Positions 38,901 through 46,958 of a stretch of DNA of 64,000 bases are shown in pieces. How positions within the stretch are numbered: position 1 is the stretch's first letter; every line of letters begins with the position of its first letter. The DNA comes from Nocardioides piscis (GTDB taxonomy: Bacteria > Actinomycetota > Actinomycetes > Propionibacteriales > Nocardioidaceae), in contig NZ_CP049866.1 of NCBI RefSeq assembly GCF_011300215.1, forward strand, positions 2,728,001 through 2,792,000, given 5' to 3'. The notes beneath the pieces were generated by a model that worked only from the letters and a program-made list of their open reading frames with translations, made no database searches and was not told the DNA's origin. The position numbers and the translations under genes are program-made.

Positions 38901-39661
38901 AACAGGTTGCCGCCGGGGATGTCGTAGGAGATGTCGTCCCCCGCCGTGAGGTCGACCGCGCCGGCGTCGTCGCTGCGCGGGCGGACCCGCAGGATCTTGC
39001 CGCGGAGGTCGTTGGTGTTGGCGGCCGACTTCTGGCTGTCGTAGTCGGAGCGACCCGGGCGCTCGTCGATGGGCGAGAAGCCGTCGGACTCCAGGGACGA
39101 GGTGTTGTCACCGGTCGAGAGGTGGAGCACCCCGTCGCCGTCGAACGCCAGCGAGCCTGCCGAGTGGCAGCACGTCCTGCGTTGGGTCGCGACCTCGAGC
39201 AGGACCTTCTCCGAGGACTTGTGGATGTGGGTGGTGCCGTCGTGGGTCTCGACGGTCAGGCGGGAGACCCGGTTGGCGGCGTGCTCGAACGGCGCGGCCG
39301 CGTAGTAGACCCAGAGCCAGTGGTTGTCCTCGAAGTCGGGGTCCACGGTGATGCCCAGGCCACCGTCCTCGAACCCGTTCCAGACACCGAGCTCAGGGCT
39401 GTTCATGATGATGGTGGTCTGGGAGGTGGCGGGGTCATACATCCGGATGTCGCCCGCGCGCGAGATCAGGAACACGCGGCCGTCCCCGGCGACGGTCAGC
39501 TCCATGACCTCGCCCAGGGTGGTGCCCTCGGCAAGGACGACCTTCTGGAAGTCGTCGTCGGGACCGGCCGCGGTGGCCACGGAGCCTGGCAGGGCGGTGG
39601 GAGTCACGCAGAGCACCCCGAGGAGGAGGGCGATCAGGACGCGACGCAGACGTGGCGGCAT
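35912..39661 (-). CDS. Large secreted multidomain protein: glucose/sorbosone dehydrogenase-like propeller, PKD, carbohydrate-binding and DUF1080 domains
   Basis: The 1249-residue protein has an N-terminal signal peptide (residues 1-32). Residues about 36-510 form a six-bladed propeller of the glucose/sorbosone dehydrogenase family (DGRVFLISRAGDIRMYD, VMGLRNPYRLGVDPDTDVLY, PSDLAFGPDGSLYVLEYGDG). A PKD domain is near 517-610 (YSWDFDGDGVEDS) and a CBM6-like carbohydrate-binding region is near 700-840. A DUF1080 (LamG-like, 3-keto-glycoside hydrolase associated) domain is near 870-1045 (LLYDGTHLDDWRQAG). A Pro/Ser/Thr linker and an Ig-like basic C-terminus follow. It is secreted or wall-associated and probably acts on or binds extracellular sugars; whether it oxidises them with a quinone cofactor cannot be told. 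It is transcribed alone. Confidence 0.88.
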   Translation of the reverse strand: MPPRLRRVLIALLLGVLCVTPTALPGSVATAAGPDDDFQKVVLAEGTTLGEVMELTVAGDGRVFLISRAGDIRMYDPATSQTTIIMNSPELGVWNGFEDGGLGITVDPDFEDNHWLWVYYAAAPFEHAANRVSRLTVETHDGTTHIHKSSEKVLLEVATQRRTCCHSAGSLAFDGDGVLHLSTGDNTSSLESDGFSPIDERPGRSDYDSQKSAANTNDLRGKILRVRPRSDDAGAVDLTAGDDISYDIPGGNLFGEGGAHPAARYPDADPARTRPEIFVMGLRNPYRLGVDPDTDVLYWGEVGPDARWSDPERGPRHFEEFNRTSVAMNGGWPYCTGQVGDDLTASDTGGAYVDWDFATSSPRRSPDGSPLRFACNDPVSMAGVNDSPNNTGLSTLPPMTDAWISYSLFPPNPYPGFDGVVPIGGQVYRQSQNTLDAGRAFPARYEGSYFLAEFSRGWIKEVRTDAEGDILEVNDFMDGFVRPSDLAFGPDGSLYVLEYGDGAFTGSPATKLVRIDYAPDGSAPTARAGANVTEGAVPLTVQFDATDSHDTDGDTLAYSWDFDGDGVEDSTAAAPNHAFTTAGDFTTVLTVTDATGKSARAPLQVHVGNTTPAVDFDLPVDGAFFTPGDTLDFEVTATDREEPADCSRVLVQQGVGHDTHVHPDLGRSGCRGVLQTTPASDHGPDANTFGVLQAGYTDAGANDGLNAPLTGTDLVTLQPKLRQAEHGVWSAGAEVIGYNGVAGTRPGGGALIGNVSDRDWIRFDPMSLLNMSDISARYSGSPGPNDGIEVRAGSLDGPVVTTLPVTQPTTDQFVYATTSAPIAGRAADLGGRPLYLVYSGTGVVALDEFRFVGRGAEGPPPSSACPQAPSPRPGYTLLYDGTHLDDWRQAGPGGFVARGCSLVSDGGMGMLWFAGRSFTDFSLSLQFKTADAGDNSGVFVRFPDPGVDPWVAIDQGHEIQVKEGASDDEPQKTGSIYGFDREDLRNARPAGEWNDLQIDVVGQTYTVALNEVVVNTFTSNGTRGRSGFVGLQNHTQADRVWFRNLQAREFPAGDIPPPSDPSPSTSPTETPPALGAPGTSITGPRRFTRRTRAAFTLTADRAATFRCSLDGAPWSTCASTLSHARLRPGSHTLLARAVDASGVADPSPAQHRWTIDRTAPRVRVLAGRSATIDSSPTIRARIIDRAAGVSRRGVRVVVDGRRVRGVRSRARVVTATSPSLTPGTHRVLLVARDRAGNVTRVRWRFAVRG

Positions 39662-39755
39662 GTGTGGGCGGTCCTGGACTCTGGGAGTGGGGGTGGCGCG
39701 GTCTCGCCACGATAGCCGCGCAGCTCGCCACCCGGGACGGAACGCAGGAGAGCCG

Positions 39756-41036
39756 TCAGGTCGTGGGGAGCACGAGTCCGGCCAGCTGGTCGCGGCGCAC
39801 CTTGCCGGTCGCGGTCATCGGCAGCTCGCGCACGTGCACGTAGGTCTTGGGGCGCTTCGCGGCGGCGAGTACGGCGACCGCGTGCTCCCGCAGGACAGCC
39901 TCGTCGGCGCCCCCGACGACCGCGGCGCAGACCCGCTGACCCCACGCGGTGTCGGGCACCCCGAACACGGCGACGTCCTCGACCCCGGGGACGTCGCGCA
40001 GGGCGTTCTCGACCTCGAGGGGGTAGACGTTGACACCGCCGGTGATGACGAGGTCATCGCGTCGGCCGTCGAGGTAGACGTAGCCCTCGTCGTCGATCCG
40101 ACCGGCGTCACCGACGGTGAAGGCCGGCCCGTCGGCCGTCTCGCGCCACGCATCCCGGGTCTTCGCAGGGTCGCCCAGATAGCTGAACCGGGCGTGGCCG
40201 GGCACGACGCACCACAGCCGACCGTCCTCGTCGACGTCGAGCAGCCGACCAGGCCGTGCTCGACCCACGGTGCCGGGGTGGGCCGACCACTCCTCGGACC
40301 GGCAGGCGGTGAACTGACCCTCGGTGGAGCCGTAGAACTCCCAGGTGGACCCTGCGGGAAACGTCTCGATCAGTCGGTTCTTGATCGACGTCGGGCAGGG
40401 AGCACCTGCGTGGGCGACGAGCCGAAAGCTCGAGAGGTCGGGCCATCCGGTGTCGTCCCAGTGCGCGAAGAGGCGCTGCAGGTGGGTCGGGACGCAGAAC
40501 ATCGTGGTCGGCTGCTCGGTCCGGATCGCCTCGGTGATCCGCTCGGGATCGAAGCGGCCGGGCACGACGACCCGGCCACCGGCGAGCAGGGTCCCCATGG
40601 CGAACCGCAACGGCGCCGAGTGGTGCAGCGGGCTCAGGACCAGGTTGGTGTCGGTGGACACGAATCCCCACAGGTCGCGCTCCTCCGCCACGAGGGCTCG
40701 GGCGTCGGTAAGTGACAGCAGTCCGGAGAAGACGCCCTTGGCTGTCCCCGTGGTGCCGCTCGTGCAGTGGATCGGTCGGCCGCGGGGGAGCCCCCGCCGG
40801 GAGTCGGCGGGCAGCCGGGCCAGGAGAGTGGCTGCCTCGTCCTCGCTGGTGATCACGTGGTCAGGCTTGATCGGCGCGAGGACCCGCTCGAGCTCCGCCT
40901 GTGTGAGCGCCGGGTCGAGCGGAACCGGGAACAGGCCGTGGGACAGGAGCGCCAGCACCAGGTCGACGTAGGTCGAGGATCCCGGGAGGAGGAGGGCGAT
41001 CCGCGATCCTTCGACGAGCTGCACCCGGTCATCCAA
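39756..41036 (-). CDS. AMP-forming acyl-CoA synthetase family protein, N-terminus uncertain
   Basis: This ANL superfamily enzyme would activate a carboxylic acid with ATP to an acyl-adenylate and then CoA thioester. P-loop CTSGTTGTAKGVFSG is near residue 90, the adenylate site is WEFYGSTEGQF, the hinge region is YLDGRRDDLVITGGVNVYPLE, and PMTATGKVRRDQL carries the catalytic Lys. The open frame gives only 426 residues from a TTG at 41036 and lacks about 50-80 residues of the usual N-terminus. Pieces in other frames upstream (MTILFALALVLLTGLLVRYA from 41150, then QIDPLRRTLLMV) could be the real N-terminus if a G/C run at 41070-41074 and one base near 41030 are wrong. It is divergent from the GlxA-type regulator. 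The substrate is unknown. Confidence 0.75.
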   Translation of the reverse strand: MDDRVQLVEGSRIALLLPGSSTYVDLVLALLSHGLFPVPLDPALTQAELERVLAPIKPDHVITSEDEAATLLARLPADSRRGLPRGRPIHCTSGTTGTAKGVFSGLLSLTDARALVAEERDLWGFVSTDTNLVLSPLHHSAPLRFAMGTLLAGGRVVVPGRFDPERITEAIRTEQPTTMFCVPTHLQRLFAHWDDTGWPDLSSFRLVAHAGAPCPTSIKNRLIETFPAGSTWEFYGSTEGQFTACRSEEWSAHPGTVGRARPGRLLDVDEDGRLWCVVPGHARFSYLGDPAKTRDAWRETADGPAFTVGDAGRIDDEGYVYLDGRRDDLVITGGVNVYPLEVENALRDVPGVEDVAVFGVPDTAWGQRVCAAVVGGADEAVLREHAVAVLAAAKRPKTYVHVRELPMTATGKVRRDQLAGLVLPTT

Positions 41037-41231
41037 CCATCAGCAGCGTGCGGCGCAGCGGGTCGATCTGGGGGCGAAGCGGTCGTGCTGTGCATAGCGC
41101 ACGAGCAGCCCGGTGAGGAGGACGAGGGCGAGGGCGAAGAGGATGGTCATGGCAGGAATTCTGCTCCCGTCGCGATCCGGCCACCAGTGGCAGGAATGCC
41201 GTTGTTGGTTGATTTCCTGCCACTCGAGGAT

Positions 41232-41237
41232 CAGGAT
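41232..41237 (+). promoter_or_regulatory. -10 box of leaderless promoter for the GlxA-type regulator
   Basis: CAGGAT ends 6 bases before the ATG at 41244; it decides this start over an in-frame ATG at 41198. Confidence 0.5.
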
Positions 41238-41243
41238 GGCGTC

Positions 41244-42191
41244 ATGCACAAGGTCGCCGTGGTCGTCCAGGACGGTGCCGAGCCCTTCGGGCTGGGCGCG
41301 ATGTGTGAGGTGTGGGCCGAGCCCTACCACCCCGAGGACGACAACCCCGTGTTCGACTTCGTCGTCACGACGCCCCGTCCCGGGCGGGTCCGTGGGAGCG
41401 TCTACGACCTGCACGTCGACCTCGGCCTCGAGGCCGCTGCCGACGCCGACCTGGTCTGCGTCATACCGAAACGCGGTTATCGCGATCCCTCTCCGGAGGT
41501 GGTCGAGCTGGTCCGCGACGCCGAGTCCCGCGGCGCGTTCGTCTTCGCCCACTGCACCGCCGCCTTCGTACTCGGTGAGGCGGGGCTGCTGGACGGCCGG
41601 CGCTGCACGACCCACTGGCGCCACGTCAGCGAGCTGGCCGAGTGCTATCCGCTCGCCCACGTGGACGGTGACGTGCTCTATGTCCAGGAGGGGACGATCG
41701 TCACCGGCGCGGGTTCCGCCGCGGGGCTCGACGCGGCGCTCCACCTCATGCGCCAGCAGTTCGGCTCACGGGTGGCTGCGGCCGCCGCCCGCCGCATCGT
41801 GGTCCCGCCGCACCGCGACGGCGGGCAGGCGCAGTTCATCGCTCGCGCGGTGCCGGTGTGTGAGTCGGAGGCGCTGGCGCCCCTCCTGGCCTGGATCTCG
41901 GGCAACCTGTCCAGCGACCTCACGGTGGAGACCCTGGCGCGACAGATGCACATGTCCCCCCGGACGTTCGCGCGGCGCTTCAAGGACGAGACCGGCACGA
42001 CGCCGTACAGCTGGGTGCTCGCGCAGCGTGTCCAGGCCGCCGAGGAGCTGCTCGAGCAGACCGATCACTCCATCGACTGGGTGGCTGCCGAGGTCGGCTT
42101 CGGCAACGCCGCGACGCTGCGCCACCACTTCGGGCGCTCCCGTGGCGTGAGCCCTGTCGAATATCGTCGGAGCTTCAGCCAGACCGCGTGA
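41244..42191 (+). CDS. GlxA-family transcriptional regulator (DJ-1/PfpI plus AraC HTH)
   Basis: The 315-residue protein has an N-terminal class I glutamine amidotransferase-like (DJ-1/PfpI) domain with the nucleophile-elbow Cys in FVFAHCTAAFVLGEAGLL. A C-terminal AraC-type double helix-turn-helix follows (LTVETLARQMHMSPRTFARR and FGNAATLRHHFGRSRGVSPVEYR). Such proteins act as DNA-binding activators that sense an unknown ligand through the first domain. It is divergent from the AMP-ligase gene, which may be its target. ATG 41244 gives the typical start MHKVAVVVQDG. Confidence 0.9.
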   Translation: MHKVAVVVQDGAEPFGLGAMCEVWAEPYHPEDDNPVFDFVVTTPRPGRVRGSVYDLHVDLGLEAAADADLVCVIPKRGYRDPSPEVVELVRDAESRGAFVFAHCTAAFVLGEAGLLDGRRCTTHWRHVSELAECYPLAHVDGDVLYVQEGTIVTGAGSAAGLDAALHLMRQQFGSRVAAAAARRIVVPPHRDGGQAQFIARAVPVCESEALAPLLAWISGNLSSDLTVETLARQMHMSPRTFARRFKDETGTTPYSWVLAQRVQAAEELLEQTDHSIDWVAAEVGFGNAATLRHHFGRSRGVSPVEYRRSFSQTA

Positions 42192-42229
42192 GCCGTGGAC
42201 CTCGGCGGCTCCCGGTGGCACTCATCGCC

Positions 42230-42235
42230 TAGCCT
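42230..42235 (+). promoter_or_regulatory. -10 box of leaderless promoter for the aminotransferase
   Basis: TAGCCT ends 7 bases before the GTG at 42243; no Shine-Dalgarno sequence is present. Confidence 0.6.
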
Positions 42236-42242
42236 TGGGGGC

Positions 42243-43523
42243 GTGACGCACCAGCCGCTCTCCGCCATGTCCCGCACCGACCTCGCTGCGCTGATCAAGG
42301 AGCAGCAGGCGGCGTACGCCGATCTGCAGGCCCGCGGCCTCAAGCTGGACCTGACCCGCGGCAAGCCGTCGTCGGCGCAGCTCGACCTGTCCGACGAGCT
42401 GCTCAACCTGCCGCGTGGGTTCAAGGACGGATCCGGCACCGACGTGCGCAACTACGGAGGGCTCGCCGGGCTCACCGAGCTCCGCGAGATGTTCGCCGAG
42501 CTGCTGTGGGTCGAGCCCGAGCAGGTCGTCGCGGGTGGCAACTCCAGCCTGACGATGATGCGCGACTGCCTGATCTATCTCCTCCTCTTCGGTGCCCGCG
42601 ACGGCGACCGTGCCTGGGGCAAGGAGGACACGATCAAGTTCATCTGCCCGGTCCCCGGCTACGACCGGCACTTCACGCTGCTGGAGTCCCTCGGCATCGA
42701 GATGGTCACGGTGCCCATGCACGACGACGGCCCCGACGCCGAGGCCGTCGCTGCTCTCGTCAAGGCGGACCGCTCGATCAAGGGGATGTGGATCGTCCCG
42801 ACGTATGCCAACCCCGCCGGCTCGATCTGCAGCCAGGAGGTGGCCGCGCGGCTGGCCTCGATGGAGACCGCGGCACACGACTTCAAGATCTTCTGGGACA
42901 ACGCCTACGCGTTGCACCACCTGACCGAGGAGGAGGCCAAGAGCGCCGACATCCTCACCCTCGCCGCCGCTGCCGGCCACCCGGACCGGCCGATCATGTT
43001 CGCCTCGACCTCCAAGATCACCTTCGCCGGCGCCGGCGTGGCCTTCCTGGCCGCCTCCGAGGCCAACGTCGCGTGGTATCTCGGTCATCTCGGCAAGGGC
43101 TCCATCGGACCGGACAAGGTCAACCACCTGCGACACGTCCAGTTCTTCGGCTCCGCACAGGGCGTGCGTGACCACATGGCCAAGCACCGCGAGATCATCG
43201 CGCCCAAGTTCGCCGAGGTCGACCGGGTCCTCAGCGAGCGGCTCGGCGGCTACGACGTGGCCACCTGGAACAAGCCCCAGGGCGGCTACTTCGTCAACCT
43301 CGATGTCGTGCCGGGAACCGCGAGCCGGGTCGTGGCCCTGGCCAAGGAGGCAGGGATCGCGCTCACGCCGGCCGGCTCCTCCTTCCCCTACGGCGATGAT
43401 CCCGACGACGCCAACATCCGGCTCGCGCCGACGATGCCGCCCCTCGAGGAGGTCACCGCCGCGATGGAGGCCGTGGCGACCTGCGTGCTGCTGGCCGCCG
43501 CCGAGCAGGCCCAGGGCGACTGA
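42243..43523 (+). CDS. aspT: Aspartate aminotransferase, Rv3722c/AspT type
   Basis: This PLP-dependent aminotransferase of 426 residues belongs to the group first annotated as MocR-like but shown in mycobacteria to be the main aspartate aminotransferase (Rv3722c). Family features are LDLTRGKPSSAQLDLS, the nucleotide-like loop GGNSSLTMMRD, IVPTYANPAG, and the PLP-lysine motif FASTSKITFAGAG. It makes aspartate from oxaloacetate and glutamate, linking nitrogen from the GOGAT genes at the window start to aspartate-family metabolism. The start is the leaderless GTG at 42243. The sulfotransferase GTG follows immediately after its stop. Confidence 0.92.
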   Translation: MTHQPLSAMSRTDLAALIKEQQAAYADLQARGLKLDLTRGKPSSAQLDLSDELLNLPRGFKDGSGTDVRNYGGLAGLTELREMFAELLWVEPEQVVAGGNSSLTMMRDCLIYLLLFGARDGDRAWGKEDTIKFICPVPGYDRHFTLLESLGIEMVTVPMHDDGPDAEAVAALVKADRSIKGMWIVPTYANPAGSICSQEVAARLASMETAAHDFKIFWDNAYALHHLTEEEAKSADILTLAAAAGHPDRPIMFASTSKITFAGAGVAFLAASEANVAWYLGHLGKGSIGPDKVNHLRHVQFFGSAQGVRDHMAKHREIIAPKFAEVDRVLSERLGGYDVATWNKPQGGYFVNLDVVPGTASRVVALAKEAGIALTPAGSSFPYGDDPDDANIRLAPTMPPLEEVTAAMEAVATCVLLAAAEQAQGD

Positions 43524-44380
43524 GTGCCCTTCCTGCCGTTCACCTTCTCCATCGTCGGCGTGCAGAAGGCCGGCACGTCGACGCTGCAGTGGATGCTCAA
43601 CCAGCACCCGCAGGTCGCCCGTCCGCCCCGCAAGGAGATGGGCTGGTTCGACGTCGACGAGCAGACCTGGCACGACGCCGACCACTCGTCGTACGGCATC
43701 GCCCATGCCCGGCCGATCCATCGCGCCCTCGGTGATGCGACCCCGCGCTACCTCCTGATGCCGGGTGCCCTGGAGCGCATGCACGACAAGCGCCCCGAGA
43801 TGCGGCTGATCGGCATCTTCCGCGACCCCATCGATCGGCTGGTGAGCCAGTGGGTGATGGTGCGGGCCCGGCAACCGGACCGTGCTCCCGACTGGCCCGA
43901 GATGATCGCGTGGAGGCCCGAGGACTTCCCGACATCGATGCCGCCGGAGTTCACCGGACCGGGGGCCGGGCGAAGTTCATGCGAGCCTCGGGCGTCATCC
44001 GCGGCTACTACGGTGGGCAGATCCGCCACGGGTTGAGCGTCTTCCCTCGCGACCAGTGGCTGTTCCTCGACTTCTCGGCGCTGCTCACCGAGACCAACAA
44101 GACGCTGGACCAGGTCTCGAGCCACATCGGGGTCGGGAGGTTCAAGCCCTATCCGCCGTTGCGGCAGCTGATGGCCGGCTCGCCGGAGATCACCGGCACG
44201 GCGCCCACCGGGGAGGACCTGATGGCGCTGGCGCGGGCGCTGGAGCCGGAGCTGGCCGGATATGTCGCCCTGACGGGTCTCTCGGTCGACCACTGGACCA
44301 CCGAGCGACTCCTGACCGGCGACCTCGATCCCGACGAGCAGGCCCACACCTATGCACGCAAGGCCGGACTGGTGGAGTGA
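43524..44380 (+). CDS. Sulfotransferase domain protein (apparent frameshift)
   Basis: This PAPS-dependent sulfotransferase has the 5'-phosphosulfate motif VGVQKAGTSTLQWML at residues about 11-25 and the 3'-phosphate motif IGIFRDPIDRLVSQW near 97. The first frame ends early; the rest (KFMRASGVIRGYYGGQI to GLVE) lies in another frame. Restoring one G in the run 43961-43965 joins them at FTGPGGRAKFMRASG, about 285 residues. GTG starts directly after the aminotransferase stop, so the two genes are co-transcribed. The acceptor is unknown; sulfation of a glycolipid or exported polymer is plausible given family members. Confidence 0.85.
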
Positions 44381-44425
44381 CCGTCCTAGGGTGAGCGCAG
44401 TTCCTCGACGAGAATGGAGTGCGAC

Positions 44426-45046
44426 ATGGCGTTGCGAGTGGGACTCACCGGGGGAGTGGCCTCGGGCAAGAGCACGGTCTCCTCGATGCTCGTCGGATTG
44501 GGTGCCCTGCTCATCGACGCCGACGTGCTGGCCCGTGAGGTCGTTGCTCGGGGGACACCCGGACTGGACGCGGTGGTGGCCGAGTTCGGGCCGTCCCTGC
44601 TCACACCCGACGGCGACCTGGACCGACCTGCGATGGGGGCGCTGGTCTTCGGCGACTCCGAGCAGCGCATGCGGCTGGAGGCGATCGTGCATCCGCTGGT
44701 CCATGAACGGATGGCGGCCCTCGAGGCCGGCGCCGGGGTGGACGACGTGGTCGTCCACGACATCCCACTGCTGGCCGAGAGTGGGCGCAGCGACACCTTC
44801 GACGCCGTCGTCGTGGTCGACTGCCCTGTCGACCTCCAGATCTCCCGGATGATGTCCGAGCGCGGCTGGAGCCGGCCCGAGGCCGAGTCGCGGATCGCCG
44901 CGCAGGCATCACGGGAGGACCGGCTCGCGATCGCGACGCACGTGATCGACAACACCGGCACCCTCGAGGAGCTGCGCGACCGGGTCGTCGCAGTCTTCGG
45001 CGAGCTCCGCGAGCTGGCCGTGACCAAGGCTCGCGAGGCCATCTGA
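44426..45046 (+). CDS. coaE: Dephospho-CoA kinase
   Basis: CoaE phosphorylates dephospho-CoA to CoA, the last step of coenzyme A synthesis. The 206-residue protein has P-loop GGVASGKST at residues 9-17, LIDADVLAREVV and VVHDIPLLAES, all typical of CoaE. ATG 44426 was chosen because GGAG lies 7 bases upstream, and an in-frame ATG at 44414 would add only four residues. A TAGGGT box at 44387-44392 could be the -10 of a promoter with a leader of about 26 bases, so unlike many neighbours this gene has a normal leader. Confidence 0.95.
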   Translation: MALRVGLTGGVASGKSTVSSMLVGLGALLIDADVLAREVVARGTPGLDAVVAEFGPSLLTPDGDLDRPAMGALVFGDSEQRMRLEAIVHPLVHERMAALEAGAGVDDVVVHDIPLLAESGRSDTFDAVVVVDCPVDLQISRMMSERGWSRPEAESRIAAQASREDRLAIATHVIDNTGTLEELRDRVVAVFGELRELAVTKAREAI

Positions 45047-45097
45047 GAACCCCTGCGGGCCTTGGCGTCGAGGCTCGCGGTGTGGTCGACTGCGGGG

Positions 45098-45637
45098 ATG
45101 ACCACACACCTGAGCCTGCCCGAGTCGCTGGTCCGCCGGATCGAGGCAGCCTCGGGGCTCGACGGCATCGCCGAGACGGTCAGGGCGTCGGCATACGACG
45201 CGCTCGTCGAGCCGCAGGCCCTCGACGAGCTCCTGGGTGGCGCCTGGCTGGGACACCGGGTGCACCCCGTCGCGGTCCAGGTGCCGATGGGCGCGTGGCT
45301 GATGGCGACCCTGCTCGACGTCGTCGGGAGCGAGCGTCACGCGGCGGCCGTCGACACGTTGCTCCTGACCGGCTGCCTGGCCGCCCTGCCGTCAGCCGTG
45401 ACCGGCGTCCACGACCTGGCGACCACCTCCGGTGCCCAGACGCGCGTCGGCCTCGTGCACGCGGCGGCGATGGACGCGACCCTGGGGCTCTTCGCCGTCG
45501 CGCTCGTCAAGCGTCGCCGCGGGGACCGGCGTGGTGCCCGCCGGCTGATGCTGGCCGGCACCGCCGTGGCTGGTGCCGGCGCCTATCTCGGTGGACACCT
45601 CGTCTATCGGCTGGGTGTCGGCGTCCACGAAGCCTGA
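45098..45637 (+). CDS. DUF2231-type membrane protein
   Basis: The 179-residue protein has three to four hydrophobic segments in the last 110 residues. The segment HRVHPVAVQVPMGAWLMATL is the conserved DUF2231 feature; an N-terminal polar helix of about 45 residues precedes it. The family is of unknown function and is often found with haem or Rieske-type membrane proteins. It lies alone between coaE and the GH3 gene on the same strand, 51 bases after coaE. ATG 45098 was chosen; an upstream frame start adds 12 residues without homologous look. Confidence 0.75.
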   Translation: MTTHLSLPESLVRRIEAASGLDGIAETVRASAYDALVEPQALDELLGGAWLGHRVHPVAVQVPMGAWLMATLLDVVGSERHAAAVDTLLLTGCLAALPSAVTGVHDLATTSGAQTRVGLVHAAAMDATLGLFAVALVKRRRGDRRGARRLMLAGTAVAGAGAYLGGHLVYRLGVGVHEA

Positions 45638-45655
45638 GGACGACCAGGACGCAGG

Positions 45656-45661
45656 TAACCT
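45656..45661 (+). promoter_or_regulatory. -10 box of leaderless promoter for the GH3 lipoprotein
   Basis: TAACCT ends 7 bases before the GTG at 45669. Confidence 0.55.
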
Positions 45662-45668
45662 GCCCGCC

Positions 45669-46958
45669 GTGCGTCCAACCTTGCGAGCAGCCCTGACCGT
45701 CCCGGTCGTCGCCGTCGGCGTCCTCATGGGGTGTACGGCGACGCCCGACCCGACGCCTGCAGGGACCGGCAGCACCAGCCCGAGCAGCTCAGCCACTGCC
45801 AGCGAGACCGCGGACCCGCAGTCGCCGACGGGCTGGGGGCCGACGGTCGGGGAGCTGGCCGAGGCCGAGTCGATCGTGGCCGCGATGTCGGTCGAGCAGC
45901 TGGCCGGGCAGGTGATCGTCGGGCGCTACCTCGGCTCCGACCCGGCCGGAGTCGCGACGATGCTGCGCGAGCACCACCTGGCGGGGGTGTCGATCACCAA
46001 CGGCAACGTGGTCGACGAGGCGCAGGTGCGCGAGATGACGGCGGCGCTCACCCAGGCGGCCGAGGACGACGGCCGCGCCTATCCGCCGGTGCTGGGGGTC
46101 GACCAGGAGGGCGGCTACGTCTCCCACCTGCGCGGGATCGCGACCGAGTTCCCCGCCTTCGCGGCCGCCGGTGCGGCGATCGACGCCGACCCGGCCAACG
46201 GTCGCGAGGTGGTTCGACAGGCGGCCTATGCCACGGGTCTCGAGCTGCGGGAGCTCGGCTTCACCTGGGTGTTCGCGCCGGTGGCCGACGTGACCATCGG
46301 GGCCGCCGACCCGACCATCGGCACCCGCTCGCCCAGCCAGGACCCAGCGGTGGCGTCGAAGGCGACGGCAGCCGCGGTGCGCGGCTTCGAGGAGTCCGGC
46401 GTGGTCTCCACGACCAAGCACTTCCCAGGCCACGGCGCCGCGACGAGCGACAGCCACGACACCCTGCCGGTGCTCGACTCGACCCTCGACGAGATCCGGT
46501 CGCACGACCTGCCGCCGTTCGAGGCAGCCGTCGACGCCAACGCGCCGGCGGTGATGCTCAGCCACCTCGACCTGACGGCCATCGCCCCGGGAGTCCCGGC
46601 CAGCCTCGCTCCCGAGGTCTACACGATGCTCCGCGACGAGCTCGGGTTCGAGGGCGTCGCCATCACCGACTCACTCGGGATGGGAGCGGTGGCGTCGAGC
46701 TACAAGCCGGCAGTGGCGGCGCTCAAGGCAGGCGCCGACCTGCTGCTGATGCCGGTCGACACCGTGGAGACGCACCGCGTCGTCACCAGGGCCATCGACT
46801 CGGGCGAGGTCTCGCGCGAGCGCGTGGAGGAGGCGGCCACCCGCGTGGTCGCGCTCGGGCTGTGGCAGCAGCGAGCCATGGCCCGGACCCCGGTGCCGGC
46901 CGAGGTGAGCACGTTGGCCCAAGAAGCAGCCGCCGCGCTCACCGCTGCCGGCTCCTAG
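45669..46958 (+). CDS. Glycoside hydrolase family 3 lipoprotein (beta-N-acetylhexosaminidase type)
   Basis: The 429-residue lipoprotein has a lipobox VLMGC (Cys near residue 21), then a Ser/Thr/Pro linker to about residue 55 and a single GH3 TIM-barrel. Seen are LGVDQEGGYVSHLR, FAPVADVTIG, the NagZ-type loop STTKHFPGHGAATSDSHDTLP with the KH(F)PGHG catalytic His, and VAITDSLGMGAV holding the nucleophile Asp. It likely trims GlcNAc from peptidoglycan fragments or surface glycan outside the cell. GTG 45669 is supported by the leaderless box. It converges with the sigma-factor gene, sharing CTAG as overlapping stops. Confidence 0.9.
   Translation: MRPTLRAALTVPVVAVGVLMGCTATPDPTPAGTGSTSPSSSATASETADPQSPTGWGPTVGELAEAESIVAAMSVEQLAGQVIVGRYLGSDPAGVATMLREHHLAGVSITNGNVVDEAQVREMTAALTQAAEDDGRAYPPVLGVDQEGGYVSHLRGIATEFPAFAAAGAAIDADPANGREVVRQAAYATGLELRELGFTWVFAPVADVTIGAADPTIGTRSPSQDPAVASKATAAAVRGFEESGVVSTTKHFPGHGAATSDSHDTLPVLDSTLDEIRSHDLPPFEAAVDANAPAVMLSHLDLTAIAPGVPASLAPEVYTMLRDELGFEGVAITDSLGMGAVASSYKPAVAALKAGADLLLMPVDTVETHRVVTRAIDSGEVSRERVEEAATRVVALGLWQQRAMARTPVPAEVSTLAQEAAAALTAAGS

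Noticed and set aside
36209..39715. Open frame of over 1100 codons on the plus strand opposite the secreted dehydrogenase-like gene
   Set aside because: Shadow of a real gene in high-G+C DNA; the translation has no domains or plausible composition, while the opposite strand carries clear domains and a signal peptide.
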